Assembly (NCBI RefSeq): GCF_026805325.1
Contig: NZ_JAPRAT010000010.1
Location: 40,077-104,076 of the forward strand
Source of the DNA: Natronobacillus azotifigens
GTDB taxonomy: Bacteria; Bacillota; Bacilli; Bacillales; Amphibacillaceae
Direction: 5' to 3'
Length of the DNA stretch: 64,000 bases
The notes below the pieces were generated by a model that made no database searches, was not told the origin of the DNA, and saw nothing but the letters and a program-made list of their open reading frames with translations. The position numbers and the translations under genes were made by a program. Shown here piece by piece: positions 28,272 to 37,680 of this stretch. The stretch's first letter is position 1, and each line of letters starts with the position of its first letter.

Positions 28272-29373
28272 ATTTTTGCCTCCTTAAAACCAATATGATG
28301 ATCGCGCAAAATGCAATCCCCATGCTTCCTAGTAAAGTAAGGTTTAGAAAATATCGATGAAACGTATCATAATAGTAAAGTGCATATAGGCCATCTGTAA
28401 TTAAATTTGCAGGGTTGATATAGGCAATGATTGGAGCTTTTTCTTGGATAATGTATTTCATTTGTAAAACCATCAAACCAGATAAAAAACACAACACCAT
28501 ACAAATATTTGATAACAACATCTCTTTGACTTCCGACTTTAACTTTACAAGCAACCCGAATAGAGCGCCGAACATCGTTCCTGTAAAACAGCCGAACAAG
28601 CACAGTACGACGATGTGAAGAATTCTATCGCCAAAATCTACTTTTAAAATCTGTGTTATATACGTGATGGCAATCATTGCGGATATAAACTGAAAACAGA
28701 TAGTAGCTGAAATCATTGATAGAAAAGCCTTTAATTTTTTTGTCGGCGCAACATTCACTCTTGCTGCAACTGCAGATTGATTTGCCTGAACTAACGATAT
28801 AGCATAGCATCCTGCAATAGAAGAAAACAGGCAGGTCATTGCAAGTAGCGCAAAATAGTATACAACAATCATATTCATTGATTCACTTACAGGGACTGTT
28901 TCCGTATAGCTTTCCGTAAAGCTTAAATTTTCTAGAAATCCCATTTCGATTAGTTGAGGATTTCCGTCAATGATGTTATAAATGGTTGTTGAAATTTGAA
29001 CATGATTGTCTAAAAAAACTTTTGCGATCGACTGGTTAAGACCAGAATCATAAATAATAAGTTCAAGTTCATCTGTATTTTTAATAAATCCTGAGATTTC
29101 TCGATTTGCTAAGAGTTCTTTCGCCTCTGTTTCCGTCGTGTAAGATAAATTAAAAATATTGCTTTCTTTCATTGCACTCTCCAAATCTTCTGGCAAGTCA
29201 TGGTCTGTTGATAAAGCAATCTTAACTTGTTCAAAGCTTTCCGTTGACATTAGGTTTGAAAAGGCTAGATTGAATAATGTTGCTAATATTAGCGGGAAGC
29301 AAAGCATCCAAAATAAAGCCATTCTATCTTTAATTAGTTGTTTAAATGTATATTTAAAAATATGAAATGACAT
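28258..29373 (-). CDS. ABC-2 type transporter permease
   Basis: A 371-residue protein with the same layout as the following gene: helix at 18-37 (MALFWMLCFPLILATLFNLAF), extracellular domain to about 165 and five or six C-terminal helices. The two permeases probably form a heterodimer with the ATPase encoded just upstream. AGAGGAGG precedes the ATG. The divergent two-component system at 30488 is the likely regulator. Confidence 0.85.
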   Translation of the reverse strand: MSFHIFKYTFKQLIKDRMALFWMLCFPLILATLFNLAFSNLMSTESFEQVKIALSTDHDLPEDLESAMKESNIFNLSYTTETEAKELLANREISGFIKNTDELELIIYDSGLNQSIAKVFLDNHVQISTTIYNIIDGNPQLIEMGFLENLSFTESYTETVPVSESMNMIVVYYFALLAMTCLFSSIAGCYAISLVQANQSAVAARVNVAPTKKLKAFLSMISATICFQFISAMIAITYITQILKVDFGDRILHIVVLCLFGCFTGTMFGALFGLLVKLKSEVKEMLLSNICMVLCFLSGLMVLQMKYIIQEKAPIIAYINPANLITDGLYALYYYDTFHRYFLNLTLLGSMGIAFCAIIILVLRRQKYASI

Positions 29374-29386
29374 CGTAGACCTCCTC

Positions 29387-30319
29387 TTAGTCTCTCAATT
29401 CTTTTCCTGTAATTTCAAGGAATACATCGTTTAGAGTTGGTAACTCTGAATAAATTTTGCCGTAGCTTATATCGTGATTTGCAATAAAACTTGTAATATT
29501 TACAAGATTACTTGCACCGCTTTTTTGTTTAATGGTCAAGATATTCTCTTTTAGCTCCACGTCGATTACATTCGGTATTTCTCGAATCTTTTCTATATGT
29601 TCTTCCTTTAAATTAAATGTTTCGATGACAATCTTCTCACCTAGCGAGATCATTCCTTTTACCTCTTGCTTTGTCCCCGTAGCAATCACTTTGCCTTTGT
29701 CTAATATAGCTAACCTAGAACAAAGCTGTTCGATTTCCTCCATATAATGTGAGGTATAAATAATCGTTGCGCCTTCTTCATTTAACCTTTTAATGCCCTC
29801 AAGAATATTATTTCGACTTTGGGGGTCAACAGCAACCGTTGGCTCATCCAAAATAATTAACTTCGGTTTGTGAGCAATTCCACAGGCAATATTAAGTCTT
29901 CGTAAAAGACCACCGCTTAATTTTTTCGGATAGAATTTTACAAAATCTTTTAACGCAACAAATTCAATTGCTTGTTGTACTAACTCTTTACGCTTCTTCT
30001 TATCTTTTATATAAAGACCACAGAAGTAATCAATGTTTTCGTAGACAGTTAACTCTTCGAAAACTGCTACGTTTTGCATCACGATTCCGATATCTTGTTT
30101 AATGGGATAAGCAGTTGGTTTCATTTCTCTTCCGAAAATTTCGATATTTCCTTTATCAAATTTCAGTAAAGATAGTATGCAATTTATAGCCGTTGTTTTT
30201 CCTGATCCATTAGGTCCTAACAAACCAAATATTTCTCCTTCTTTTATTTCAATGTTTAAATGATCAAGAGCGATTAAGTCTCCATATCTTTTAACTAAAT
30301 TATCAATTTTTACAATCAC
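29387..30319 (-). CDS. ABC transporter ATP-binding protein
   Basis: A 310-residue ATPase of the CcmA/drug-exporter class. It has Walker A GPNGSGKTT, Q-loop VMQNVAVFEELTV, signature LSGGLLRRLNIACG, Walker B LIILDEPTVAVDP and switch His in YTSHYMEEIEQLC. A C-terminal extension (about 225-310) is the DUF4162-like tail. The GTG at 30319 lies nine bases after AAAGGA; an ATG at 30328 abuts that site and is unlikely. The three genes form one exporter operon, transcribed away from its two-component system. Confidence 0.92.
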   Translation of the reverse strand: MIVKIDNLVKRYGDLIALDHLNIEIKEGEIFGLLGPNGSGKTTAINCILSLLKFDKGNIEIFGREMKPTAYPIKQDIGIVMQNVAVFEELTVYENIDYFCGLYIKDKKKRKELVQQAIEFVALKDFVKFYPKKLSGGLLRRLNIACGIAHKPKLIILDEPTVAVDPQSRNNILEGIKRLNEEGATIIYTSHYMEEIEQLCSRLAILDKGKVIATGTKQEVKGMISLGEKIVIETFNLKEEHIEKIREIPNVIDVELKENILTIKQKSGASNLVNITSFIANHDISYGKIYSELPTLNDVFLEITGKELRD

Positions 30320-30389
30320 AACCGTCATTCCTTTCTTTAACTTGATAACTTTATTGTAAATAGAAATTTTGGAAAATATCAGTGTGTTA

Positions 30390-30410
30390 TGTCATCAGAT
30401 TCATATGACA
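30390..30410. promoter_or_regulatory. Inverted repeat between exporter and two-component system
   Basis: TGTCAT and ATGACA are separated by nine bases in the 160-bp divergent promoter region. A TATAAT box for the kinase gene follows at about 30449-30454. This is a candidate site for the LuxR-type regulator. Confidence 0.4.
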
Positions 30411-30487
30411 ATTGTAATATTTTCTTATATTCATAGGCTCATATACGCTATAATAGTTGGGAAGGCATTTAAGGGAGGGAAGCAGTT

Positions 30488-31549
30488 ATGGGAAATATAC
30501 TGAATAAACTCATGATTATTTTGGGAACATGCGGTCTTCTTTTGTTAGAATTCAGACCATATGAAGGCGTTATTGCCATCACATTAGCCATAGCTGTAAG
30601 TGGATTATCCGAATATTTTAACCAAGAAAAATTGATGACATGGTTATTTATAGCATATATAATTCTATCAGTGTTTTATGTTCCGTTTGTTTTCTTTTTA
30701 CCTTTCATAAGCTATGACCTACTAAGAACGAACAAACAACAGTTCATACTATTAGCTTTACTTCCCTTCTCCATTCACTACGACAAGGTTTCTTTGCTTG
30801 GCATAGGTGGATTGATCGCCATTGCAGCAATTGTATACCTCTTAAAGATGAGAGAAGCAAACGAAAAGAAACTTCGCGAAGATTATATAAATCAAAGGGA
30901 CTACTTAACAGAGGTTTCCATTTCTCTGGAAGGGAAAATAAATGAGTTGGTTAGTAAACAAGATGTGGAGGTTAAACTTGCTACATTAAATGAAAGAAAT
31001 AGAATTGCACGAGAAATCCACGACAATGTAGGCCATCTGCTTACCAGTTCTATTTTACAGATTGGAGCTGTACTAGCGGTAAGTAAAGAGGAGAGCACCG
31101 TGAAAAATCTTAAAGTGGTTAAAGAAACGTTGAATGAAGGGATGAGCTCGATAAGAGAAAGTGTTCATAACTTACATGATCATTCCATTGATCTTTACGA
31201 AGAAATAAATAAACTGCTTAAAAATTTTACATACTGTAGAGCAATATTTAATTATGAAATAACTGGTGATATGCCTACTAAGGCTAAGTACGCCATAATT
31301 GGTATTGTAAAAGAGGCATTATCCAATGTTATGAAGCACTCTAATGGTGATCTCGTTTCAATAAGTTTACATGAACATCCTAAGCTTTTTCAGCTTATTA
31401 TTTTTGATAATGGAAACAAAAAACTAGCATCAAGTTTTAAAGGAATGGGTCTTGAGAGTATCAAGCAACGAGTGGCATCATTAAATGGCATCGTTAATAT
31501 CGATCAATCGAAAGGATTTAGAATTTTTATTTCTTTTATGAAATCTTAA
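30488..31549 (+). CDS. NarL-type sensor histidine kinase
   Basis: A 353-residue kinase with about six N-terminal membrane helices in the first 125 residues and almost no extracellular loop, then a coiled-coil linker and a HisKA_3 domain with NERNRIAREIHDNVGHLL, where His178 is the phosphoacceptor. The ATPase domain has IVKEALSNVMKHS (N box), FDNG and GMGLESIKQR. Kinases of this build sense membrane or intramembrane signals. The next gene is its regulator, and the divergent ABC exporter its probable target. GGGAGGGA precedes the ATG. Confidence 0.92.
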   Translation: MGNILNKLMIILGTCGLLLLEFRPYEGVIAITLAIAVSGLSEYFNQEKLMTWLFIAYIILSVFYVPFVFFLPFISYDLLRTNKQQFILLALLPFSIHYDKVSLLGIGGLIAIAAIVYLLKMREANEKKLREDYINQRDYLTEVSISLEGKINELVSKQDVEVKLATLNERNRIAREIHDNVGHLLTSSILQIGAVLAVSKEESTVKNLKVVKETLNEGMSSIRESVHNLHDHSIDLYEEINKLLKNFTYCRAIFNYEITGDMPTKAKYAIIGIVKEALSNVMKHSNGDLVSISLHEHPKLFQLIIFDNGNKKLASSFKGMGLESIKQRVASLNGIVNIDQSKGFRIFISFMKS

Positions 31550-31595
31550 GGACAGTGAGTGATTAACTCACTATAGGGTGTAGGGGGGACATGAA

Positions 31596-32222
31596 ATGAA
31601 AATCATAATTGTAGATGATGATATTCTTGTTTCAACATCATTAAAAACGATCATTGAGGCTAATGAAGGTTTTGAAGTTTTGGCAGTGGCTAATAGTGGA
31701 GAAGATGCTATAAAACTGTATCATGAGCATCAACCTGATATTCTTTTAATGGATATTAGAATGGAGAAAATGAATGGTCTACAAGCAGCCGAAGAAATCG
31801 TAAAGACATTTTCTCATGCGAAAGTTCTTTTCTTAACTACTTTTGCAGATGATGAATACATCATTAAGGCATTAAAGATTGGTGCAAAGGGTTATATTTT
31901 AAAACAACATTACAACTGTATCATCCCAGCATTAAATGCAGTATATTCAGGTCAGGTTGTTTTTGGCGAAGAAATTATGAATAAGCTTCCATCGGTTATG
32001 TCCAATCAAGTAAATAAAAAGAATTATCAAGACTTTGGAATTATCGATAAGGAATTTCAAATTATTTCTTTCGTTTCAAAAGGTCTATCTAATAAGGAGA
32101 TTGCTAAAGAATTATATTTGAGTGAAGGAACAGTTAGAAACTATATTAGCATTATTTTAGAAAAGTTAGAGTTGAGAGATCGAACGCAATTGGCGATTTT
32201 TTATTTCAACCATTTACTTTAG
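31596..32222 (+). CDS. NarL/LuxR-type response regulator
   Basis: A 208-residue regulator. The receiver domain has acids at 7-9, phosphoacceptor Asp53 in ILLMDIRMEKMNG and Lys in GYILKQH. The C-terminal LuxR helix-turn-helix reads FVSKGLSNKEIAKELYLSEGTVRNYISIILEKL. GGGGGG precedes the ATG. It forms an operon with the kinase 46 bases upstream. Confidence 0.94.
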   Translation: MKIIIVDDDILVSTSLKTIIEANEGFEVLAVANSGEDAIKLYHEHQPDILLMDIRMEKMNGLQAAEEIVKTFSHAKVLFLTTFADDEYIIKALKIGAKGYILKQHYNCIIPALNAVYSGQVVFGEEIMNKLPSVMSNQVNKKNYQDFGIIDKEFQIISFVSKGLSNKEIAKELYLSEGTVRNYISIILEKLELRDRTQLAIFYFNHLL

Positions 32223-32234
32223 AGAAGGATATAG

Positions 32235-32525
32235 AAGGTCTGTACTACTGATAGATTCTCTCCATCCATCTCTTTATCCATCAAGTCAAAATATGGGAGA
32301 CTTTGGAACATTTTTTTCTCAAAGTTTCCTATGTCCCTTATTCCTGATAAGGGTATAACCTGAATAGCATCAAGATTAGCATACCCATGAGTAGAGCCAC
32401 TAATTTTACCTTCTACTGTTTTTTTCTATTTCATAAATGGTCACATCGTAATCCTGACTAAGTAAACGAAGCACTGTAGCCAAACCTGCTATCCCAGGTC
32501 AAATGATAATAACCGTCTTTTTCAT
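32235..32525 (-). pseudogene. Remnant of a diapophytoene desaturase-like (CrtN/CrtI) gene
   Basis: The minus strand from 32525 reads MKKTVIII, a stop, then PGIAGLATVLRLLSQDYDVTIYE, the FAD-binding start of carotenoid desaturases, with a TGA replacing the first Gly region. After another stop the frame continues GSTHGYANLDAIQ, resembling the PGSTHGF segment of CrtN, although about 100 residues that should lie between are missing. AGGGGGAGTG still precedes the start. The gene is clearly dead. Confidence 0.65.
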
Positions 32526-32740
32526 TGTTGCACTCCCCCTAGTAAATAATAGATATTCATACCATTTACTTTTATCCATCTAATATCCTTTGATTGACAG
32601 AAACCTACAGCTACCTGCAATTGGTTTGATTAAAAGCAGGTGATCATGGTATAAGTATAAAGAAACAGGAAATTCTGCGTTTTTATTTTTTAGAAAATAT
32701 GTTCGTTATGTATCGTACAATGAGAGGATTGGAATTTTAT

Positions 32741-33709
32741 ATGAAAGATAACTTTTGGGCTGATTTACCGCGCCCCTTTTTTATATTGGCACCGATGGAA
32801 GATGTGACGGATGTAATTTTCCGTCATGTTGTCAGTGAAGCTGCTAGACCGGATGTGTTTTTTACAGAGTTTACAAATACGGAGAGTTATTGCCACCCTG
32901 AAGGAATTCAAAGTGTTAGAGGTCGTTTAACGTTTACAGATGATGAACAACCAATAGTTGCCCATATATGGGGAGATAAGTCGGAATATTTTCGGGAAAT
33001 GAGCATGGATATGGCTAAAGCAGGTTTTCGGGGGATCGATATCAACATGGGGTGTCCAGTACCTAATGTGACACAAAACGGGAAGGGAAGTGGGCTTATC
33101 CGTCGCCCAGAAGTTGCAGCAGATTTAGTACAAGCTGCAAAAGCGGGAGGATTACCTGTAAGTGTGAAGACAAGACTTGGTTACACTGACATCGACGAAT
33201 GGAAGACCTGGCTAACACACTTATTGAAACAAGACATTGCTAACCTTTCCATTCATTTGCGCACGAGGAAGGAAATGAGCAAAGTCGATGCCCATTGGGA
33301 GCTGATCCCAGAAATCAAAAAGCTTCGTGACGAAGTAGCTCCTAATACACTACTAACAATCAATGGAGATATTCCTGATCGTCAAACTGGGTTGAAGCTT
33401 GCTCACCAGTATGGTATTGATGGGGTCATGATCGGCCGTGGCATCTTTAGTAATCCATTTGCTTTTGAAAAAGAGCCAAAAGATCATAACAATAACGAAT
33501 TGCTTGATCTCTTAAGATTGCATCTGGACCTCTATGATAAATACTCGGAATTAGAGCAACGTTCGTTCAAGGCTCTGCATCGCTTTTTCAAGATCTATGT
33601 GAAAGGCTTTCGAGGGGCAAGTGAATTAAGAAATCAATTGATGAGCACCACGTCAACCAATGAGGTGCGAGAAGTTCTTGATGATTTTTTGAGAAAGAAC
33701 ATGTTTTAA
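32741..33709 (+). CDS. tRNA-dihydrouridine synthase family protein
   Basis: A 322-residue flavoprotein with the Dus opening [12 protein letters not shown], the EFTNTES region, [20 protein letters not shown] with catalytic Cys105, VKTRLGY and NGDIPDR...[12 protein letters not shown], which binds the FMN phosphate. It reduces a uridine in tRNA to dihydrouridine using NADPH. The start is uncertain: ATG 32741 gives the usual N-terminus, and ATGs at 32720 and 32699 are in frame; none has a strong ribosome binding site. It is not in the usual dusB-lysS context and is probably a second Dus of the organism. Confidence 0.88.
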   Translation: MKDNFWADLPRPFFILAPMEDVTDVIFRHVVSEAARPDVFFTEFTNTESYCHPEGIQSVRGRLTFTDDEQPIVAHIWGDKSEYFREMSMDMAKAGFRGIDINMGCPVPNVTQNGKGSGLIRRPEVAADLVQAAKAGGLPVSVKTRLGYTDIDEWKTWLTHLLKQDIANLSIHLRTRKEMSKVDAHWELIPEIKKLRDEVAPNTLLTINGDIPDRQTGLKLAHQYGIDGVMIGRGIFSNPFAFEKEPKDHNNNELLDLLRLHLDLYDKYSELEQRSFKALHRFFKIYVKGFRGASELRNQLMSTTSTNEVREVLDDFLRKNMF

Positions 33710-33760
33710 ATTGAAATATTTTCAACAAAAAACAGGAAAGTTCATCCGGTTCTTTTAAAA

Positions 33761-33880
33761 ACAATAAGAAGCTATATTTTGCAAGGTGCTGATGGTGACA
33801 AGCTATAGCATGTCACTTTCCCATAAATAAAACGACAGGTGCCTAACGACAGGTGCCTGGCACCTGTCGTTTTATGTTAG
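33761..33880 (+). repeat. R3 repeat with bidirectional terminator (copy 2)
   Basis: It reads AATAAGAAGCTATATTTTGC, CTGATGGTGACAAGC and CATGTCAC like copy 1, then a terminator AACGACAGGTGCC / GGCACCTGTCGTT. The left arm is duplicated in tandem. It lies between convergent genes. Confidence 0.75.
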
Positions 33881-34218
33881 GAACGTTTTCTATAGACAGT
33901 AATCGAAAGTTGTTGATTTTGATAAGATATGTCAGCTGAATCTACGAGTGCACCTAAGAGATTTAATTCATGATAATTACGACTTTCCCCTAACAATGAG
34001 GAATAATACTCTTCTAGTTCTTCTTGTCTTTCACTGTTTAGTACTTCTTTTAATTGATCAAGGTCATCTGGTTTTTGATCGCAGGAACCCTGAACGGAAA
34101 TTTCTAGTTGACTTAACCCATAATTTAAGTCGATAGTAAGATCAGTCAGTTGATGAGCGAAAAAGTATGCAATCAATTCATCTACAATTTTAATGGCTTT
34201 CATGCGTTCGTTTGTCAA
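33877..34218 (-). CDS. Small hypothetical protein coupled to DUF1576 gene
   Basis: A 113-residue, probably cytoplasmic protein: MTNERMKAIKIVDELIAYFFAHQLTDLTIDL followed by an acidic helix-rich middle (DDLDQLKEVLNSERQEELEEYY) and LSITVYRKRS. The TTG start overlaps the DUF1576 stop (TTGA) and AAAGGAG lies ten bases upstream. I do not recognise a named family, but a small protein of this type coupled to DUF1576 would be expected to be its partner. Confidence 0.7.
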   Translation of the reverse strand: MTNERMKAIKIVDELIAYFFAHQLTDLTIDLNYGLSQLEISVQGSCDQKPDDLDQLKEVLNSERQEELEEYYSSLLGESRNYHELNLLGALVDSADISYQNQQLSITVYRKRS

Positions 34219-35537
34219 TAGTCAGCATCTCCTTTAAAACGTTTTAGTGAATCAAATAAAGGGGTTAAAATAGCTGCAACAAATCCACCGGAGAAGCCAT
34301 TATTGTAGAGGTTCATTCCCCCATGAAGTCCTCCGACATTCATGACCATCGCCATATGAACAAGTCCAGCGATAATACCAAAAAACCATCCATATCCACC
34401 AGCGATTGGTGCTAATGTTGTTCCAAATAGTGCAGCGAGTAATGCAGCTGTTGAATTTACTTCCCATATTTTAAGAAGAGAGGCGATGTAAACACCTACA
34501 AATAGTGGCCATACATTTTTCAGGTGTTTACCAAAGGCACCAAATCCAATAATGGTGAACATTCCACCGATAATCGGACCATTGAATTCACCGCCTACCA
34601 TTAAAACATATGCCATGGAAAGATACCCCAATAATGCCATATTTATTAACGAAAGTCCAAATCCATTCAAAGAAACGAAATCAGTTACAAGTCGACCGGA
34701 ATAATTCATCAATTTAGCATAACCGTTGAACGTACGATTATTTAATACAAACCCTATCATTAACATGAAACCGAAGTAAATAACAAAGTAAATGGTAAAA
34801 GGCCGATTCAATCCTTCTGCGACAAGAAGTGTATTCGGATTATCTAGACCAAATGAGCGGAAGATAGCCATAAAGACCATCCCTGTAATACCTGCAGTGA
34901 ATCCAATGTTGTAAAGATTAAACCCTTGATGAAATCTTACGAAGTGATTCGCTAATGGTGGTAATGCAAATCCGGCTAATATGCCGACAAAAATACCAAA
35001 AATAATCGCTAAAACAGGATGTAATCCAAATCCAAAAGAAACTTGGCTAACAAGAGGTCCAAGCGCTGTCCCGAATAAGGCGGGCAGAAGAAGTTTACTA
35101 AATTTTTCTCGTTCATAAATAGAACGGAAATATACGCCGAGGATTACTGGCCAAATATTAAATAAATTCTTGCCAAAAAGTGCGAATCCTGCAATAGTAA
35201 AAGCCGCTGCAATAACTGGACCATTCATGTTAACATCATTTTTATATGCCAAGTAAATAGAGATAAGCATTAGAATTCCTGCATTAAATAATGATGCCCC
35301 AATATTACCAACAACCATATAATCGGTCACTAGTATACTAGGTGCTATCGCAATCTCTCCCATCCCAACGATAATCTCGCTTAAATTATTAAAGATAAAC
35401 GCTGAACCAGCTAAGATCGCAGCAAATATAGTCATGATCGCATATTTGACTCTTTCTTCAATCTTCATCACATCGATTTCTTCCTTTTTCAAGGCACGGG
35501 CGATAGATAATGATTTATATTCTGTTGATTTCTGCAA
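34215..35537 (-). CDS. DUF1576 family membrane protein
   Basis: A 440-residue protein with about ten to twelve hydrophobic helices arranged as two similar halves: GNIGASLFNAGILMLISIYLA, GPVIAAAFTIAGFALFGKNLFNIWPVILGVY and its echo GPIIGGMFTIIGFGAFGKHLKNVWPLFVGVY, and FNLYNIGFTAGITG echoed by MNLYNNGFSGGFVA. The internal repeat suggests a transporter or channel with inverted or duplicated halves; its substrate is unknown. The TTG start follows AGGAGGAA by seven bases. The next gene is translationally coupled. Confidence 0.85.
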   Translation of the reverse strand: MQKSTEYKSLSIARALKKEEIDVMKIEERVKYAIMTIFAAILAGSAFIFNNLSEIIVGMGEIAIAPSILVTDYMVVGNIGASLFNAGILMLISIYLAYKNDVNMNGPVIAAAFTIAGFALFGKNLFNIWPVILGVYFRSIYEREKFSKLLLPALFGTALGPLVSQVSFGFGLHPVLAIIFGIFVGILAGFALPPLANHFVRFHQGFNLYNIGFTAGITGMVFMAIFRSFGLDNPNTLLVAEGLNRPFTIYFVIYFGFMLMIGFVLNNRTFNGYAKLMNYSGRLVTDFVSLNGFGLSLINMALLGYLSMAYVLMVGGEFNGPIIGGMFTIIGFGAFGKHLKNVWPLFVGVYIASLLKIWEVNSTAALLAALFGTTLAPIAGGYGWFFGIIAGLVHMAMVMNVGGLHGGMNLYNNGFSGGFVAAILTPLFDSLKRFKGDADY

Positions 35538-35835
35538 AATAATTCCTCCTGAAGTATTTTTGTTTACACGCCGGCTGCATCAATTTAACTCTGTGTGGGA
35601 GAGTACCTGTTTTCGTTTATTAGTTCCTGTTATCTATCTACTTTAACAGACTTTATTAAAAAGAGGGAATGCAGTCTTTGCTACCCCTTTAATCATTGCC
35701 TAACAAAGTAAGGAAGTTGATTCAATAACGGTTATATTACTGTATACACAATCCTAATATTATAAACGTTAGCACAAATGTCAGTCAAGCATAACACCTG
35801 ATTGAGTAAAAGAAGGAAAGATCTTCTTTTTTCAC

Positions 35836-35884
35836 TTGCACTTTATTTTGTATTTCGTTACAATAGTTATTAACCGGTGGTCAA
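35836..35884 (+). promoter_or_regulatory. tetR promoter and operator
   Basis: TTGCAC at 35836, a 17-base spacer and TACAAT at 35859 form a good sigma-A promoter. The palindrome TTAACCGGTGGTCAA at 35870-35884 covers the expected transcription start. A nearly identical site lies at 36653 before the SDR gene. Confidence 0.75.
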
Positions 35885-35902
35885 TTGAAGGGAGAAACAT
35901 GA

Positions 35903-36472
35903 ATGTCACCTCGGAAACGAGCGAGTGAAGAGTTAACTAAAGATATGATTATACAAGAGGCGCAGTTGCAATTTGAAAAAAAGAATTTTAGAGATGTCTC
36001 CATGCGTAACATTGCCAAAAATTTAGGCTGTAGTCATGGTGCAATTTACTATCATTTTAAAAATAAAGCAGATCTTTTTTTCACGATAATTGAACAGTAT
36101 TTTTCTAAGTTAAACAAATTAATTGATGAGACTATTCAAGACAAAGAAGACGACCAAACAAAACTAAAAAAACTCTTTCTAGCATTTATTGCATTTGGTC
36201 TAAACCACCAAAGTCAATACGAACTAATGTTTATGCTTAGAAATGAAGAGGTTGATGCACTATCTCAACAAGCTGCCAATAATAGTTATCGAAAATTTGC
36301 CGAAGCAGTTCAACATCTTGCAAGTCATACAGTAACTGTGGCTGATATTTGGGCATCATTTTTAGCTTTACACGGATTTGTCTCTTACTATCGTGGATCT
36401 GTAAAAAAATATGAAGAAGCAGAAGTTACGGCTGAAATGCATGTGAATTTTCTTTTGAAGAATTTTTCCTAA
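35903..36472 (+). CDS. TetR family transcriptional regulator
   Basis: A 189-residue regulator. Its DNA-binding domain is IIQEAQLQFEKKNFRDVSMRNIAKNLGCSHGAIYYHFKNKADLFF. The C-terminal part resembles the TetR_C_33/WHG type (FIAFGLNHQSQYELMFM). GGGAG lies eight bases before the ATG. It probably represses itself and the SDR gene through the shared palindrome. Its last codons and stop lie at the edge of a degenerate R1 repeat. Confidence 0.9.
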   Translation: MSPRKRASEELTKDMIIQEAQLQFEKKNFRDVSMRNIAKNLGCSHGAIYYHFKNKADLFFTIIEQYFSKLNKLIDETIQDKEDDQTKLKKLFLAFIAFGLNHQSQYELMFMLRNEEVDALSQQAANNSYRKFAEAVQHLASHTVTVADIWASFLALHGFVSYYRGSVKKYEEAEVTAEMHVNFLLKNFS

Positions 36473-36608
36473 AGCAATGGTTCGTAACACGCCAACTTCA
36501 AACCAGTGAGCAAATCAAAAGGGTGTTCGTTACGGTAATAGACGTTAACATTTTAACAATCGGTGGGGAAAGGTGAACGCCTCCCACTGATTTTATGTAT
36601 CACTTTAT
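36464..36608 (+). repeat. R1 repeat, degenerate (copy H)
   Basis: It starts TTTTTCCTAAAGCAATGGTT, a diverged R1 5' end that contains the tetR stop codon, and ends TATCACTTTAT. The 3' hairpin survives in part (CAATCGGTGGGG / CTCCCACTGATT). Confidence 0.7.
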
Positions 36609-36652
36609 CGTGGCTGCGTTAAGCTTTAGCAGCCATAAAATTTTTCTTTTAA

Positions 36653-36667
36653 TTGACCAGTGGTTAA
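36653..36667 (+). promoter_or_regulatory. TetR operator before the SDR gene
   Basis: TTGACCAGTGGTTAA is palindromic and matches the tetR operator at 35870 (shared core RACCNGTGGTYAA). It lies 24 bases before the SDR start. Confidence 0.7.
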
Positions 36668-36690
36668 TAATTCAGGGGAGTGAGTTTGAA

Positions 36691-37632
36691 ATGAAGAAGG
36701 CATTAGTATTAGGAGCTACGGGTGGTATTGGTTATGCTTTAGTTCAAGCATTATTAGAAAAAAATATTGCAGTTATAGCATTTGGGAGAGGAGAAGAAAA
36801 ACTAGAACGTTATTTTGGGAACAAGGTGAAAATGGTAGTCGGGGATGTTTTACAGGAAGCAGATGTCATGCGGGCAGCAGAAGGTGTTGATGTGATCTTT
36901 CATGCCGTAAATTTTCCCTATCAACACTGGATGGAAAAGCACCCAATTTGCCTTCAACATGTGATCCATGCTGCTAAAAGCAAAAAAACAAAAGTGGTTT
37001 TGATTGATAACATCTATGCATATGGTAAGCAAACGAGAAAAGTATCAGAACAGGAAACAAAAGAACCACATACAAAAAAGGGGAAGATTAGACTTGATTT
37101 AGAATCAAAATTAAAAGCAAGTGGAGTTCCATCTTTGATTGTTCACCTTCCAGATTTCTATGGTCCTTATGCGTACAACACAATACTCCATGAAACATTA
37201 AAAAATGTGGCGATTAATAAAAAGGCGAATTTCGTTGGTCCATTGAACGTTGCACGTGAATTTGTTTTTACCCCAGACGCTGCAAAAATAATTGTTCAAT
37301 TATCACAGCATGACGATGCGTACGACCAAAATTGGAATATTCCTGCCATACACTCGATTACGGGTGCGGAACTGGTAAAGATTTTACGTGAAGAAACAGA
37401 TTATCGTAAAAAAATTAGACCAATATCCAAAACGATGATTCGCTTCATCGGCTTTTTTCAGCCTTATATGAAAGAAGTAGTGGAGATGATGTATTTAACT
37501 GAGGAACCTGTTATTTTGAATGGTGAGAAGTTACAAAAACAGATGGGTGAAATCCCCTTTACTTCATATCGTAATGGTTTAATAGAAACGATTGAGTGGA
37601 TTAAACAGGAAGAAAGTGTCCTATCCAAATGA
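36691..37632 (+). CDS. NAD-dependent epimerase/dehydratase family protein
   Basis: A 313-residue extended-SDR protein. The N-terminal nucleotide-binding motif is LGATGGIGYALVQALL (GxxGxxG); VVGDVLQEADV supplies the adenine-binding Asp, and VLIDNIYAYGK has the Tyr of the YxxxK region in modified form. The C-terminal part holds DFYGPYAYNT and a helix-rich substrate domain. ATG 36691 follows AGGGGAG; a longer frame from 36595 would start inside the R1 repeat. Expression is probably controlled by the TetR regulator upstream. Confidence 0.85.
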   Translation: MKKALVLGATGGIGYALVQALLEKNIAVIAFGRGEEKLERYFGNKVKMVVGDVLQEADVMRAAEGVDVIFHAVNFPYQHWMEKHPICLQHVIHAAKSKKTKVVLIDNIYAYGKQTRKVSEQETKEPHTKKGKIRLDLESKLKASGVPSLIVHLPDFYGPYAYNTILHETLKNVAINKKANFVGPLNVAREFVFTPDAAKIIVQLSQHDDAYDQNWNIPAIHSITGAELVKILREETDYRKKIRPISKTMIRFIGFFQPYMKEVVEMMYLTEEPVILNGEKLQKQMGEIPFTSYRNGLIETIEWIKQEESVLSK

Positions 37633-37637
37633 AATGT

Positions 37638-37680
37638 TTTACTCCGAAGCAATCGTCTGTAAGTCTTCATCCGATGAGAA
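37638..37680 (+). repeat. R1 repeat, 5' fragment (copy I)
   Basis: TTTTACTCCGAAGCAATCGT and CTGTAAGTCTTCATC resemble the R1 5' end; the rest is lost. It begins six bases after the SDR stop codon. Confidence 0.5.
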
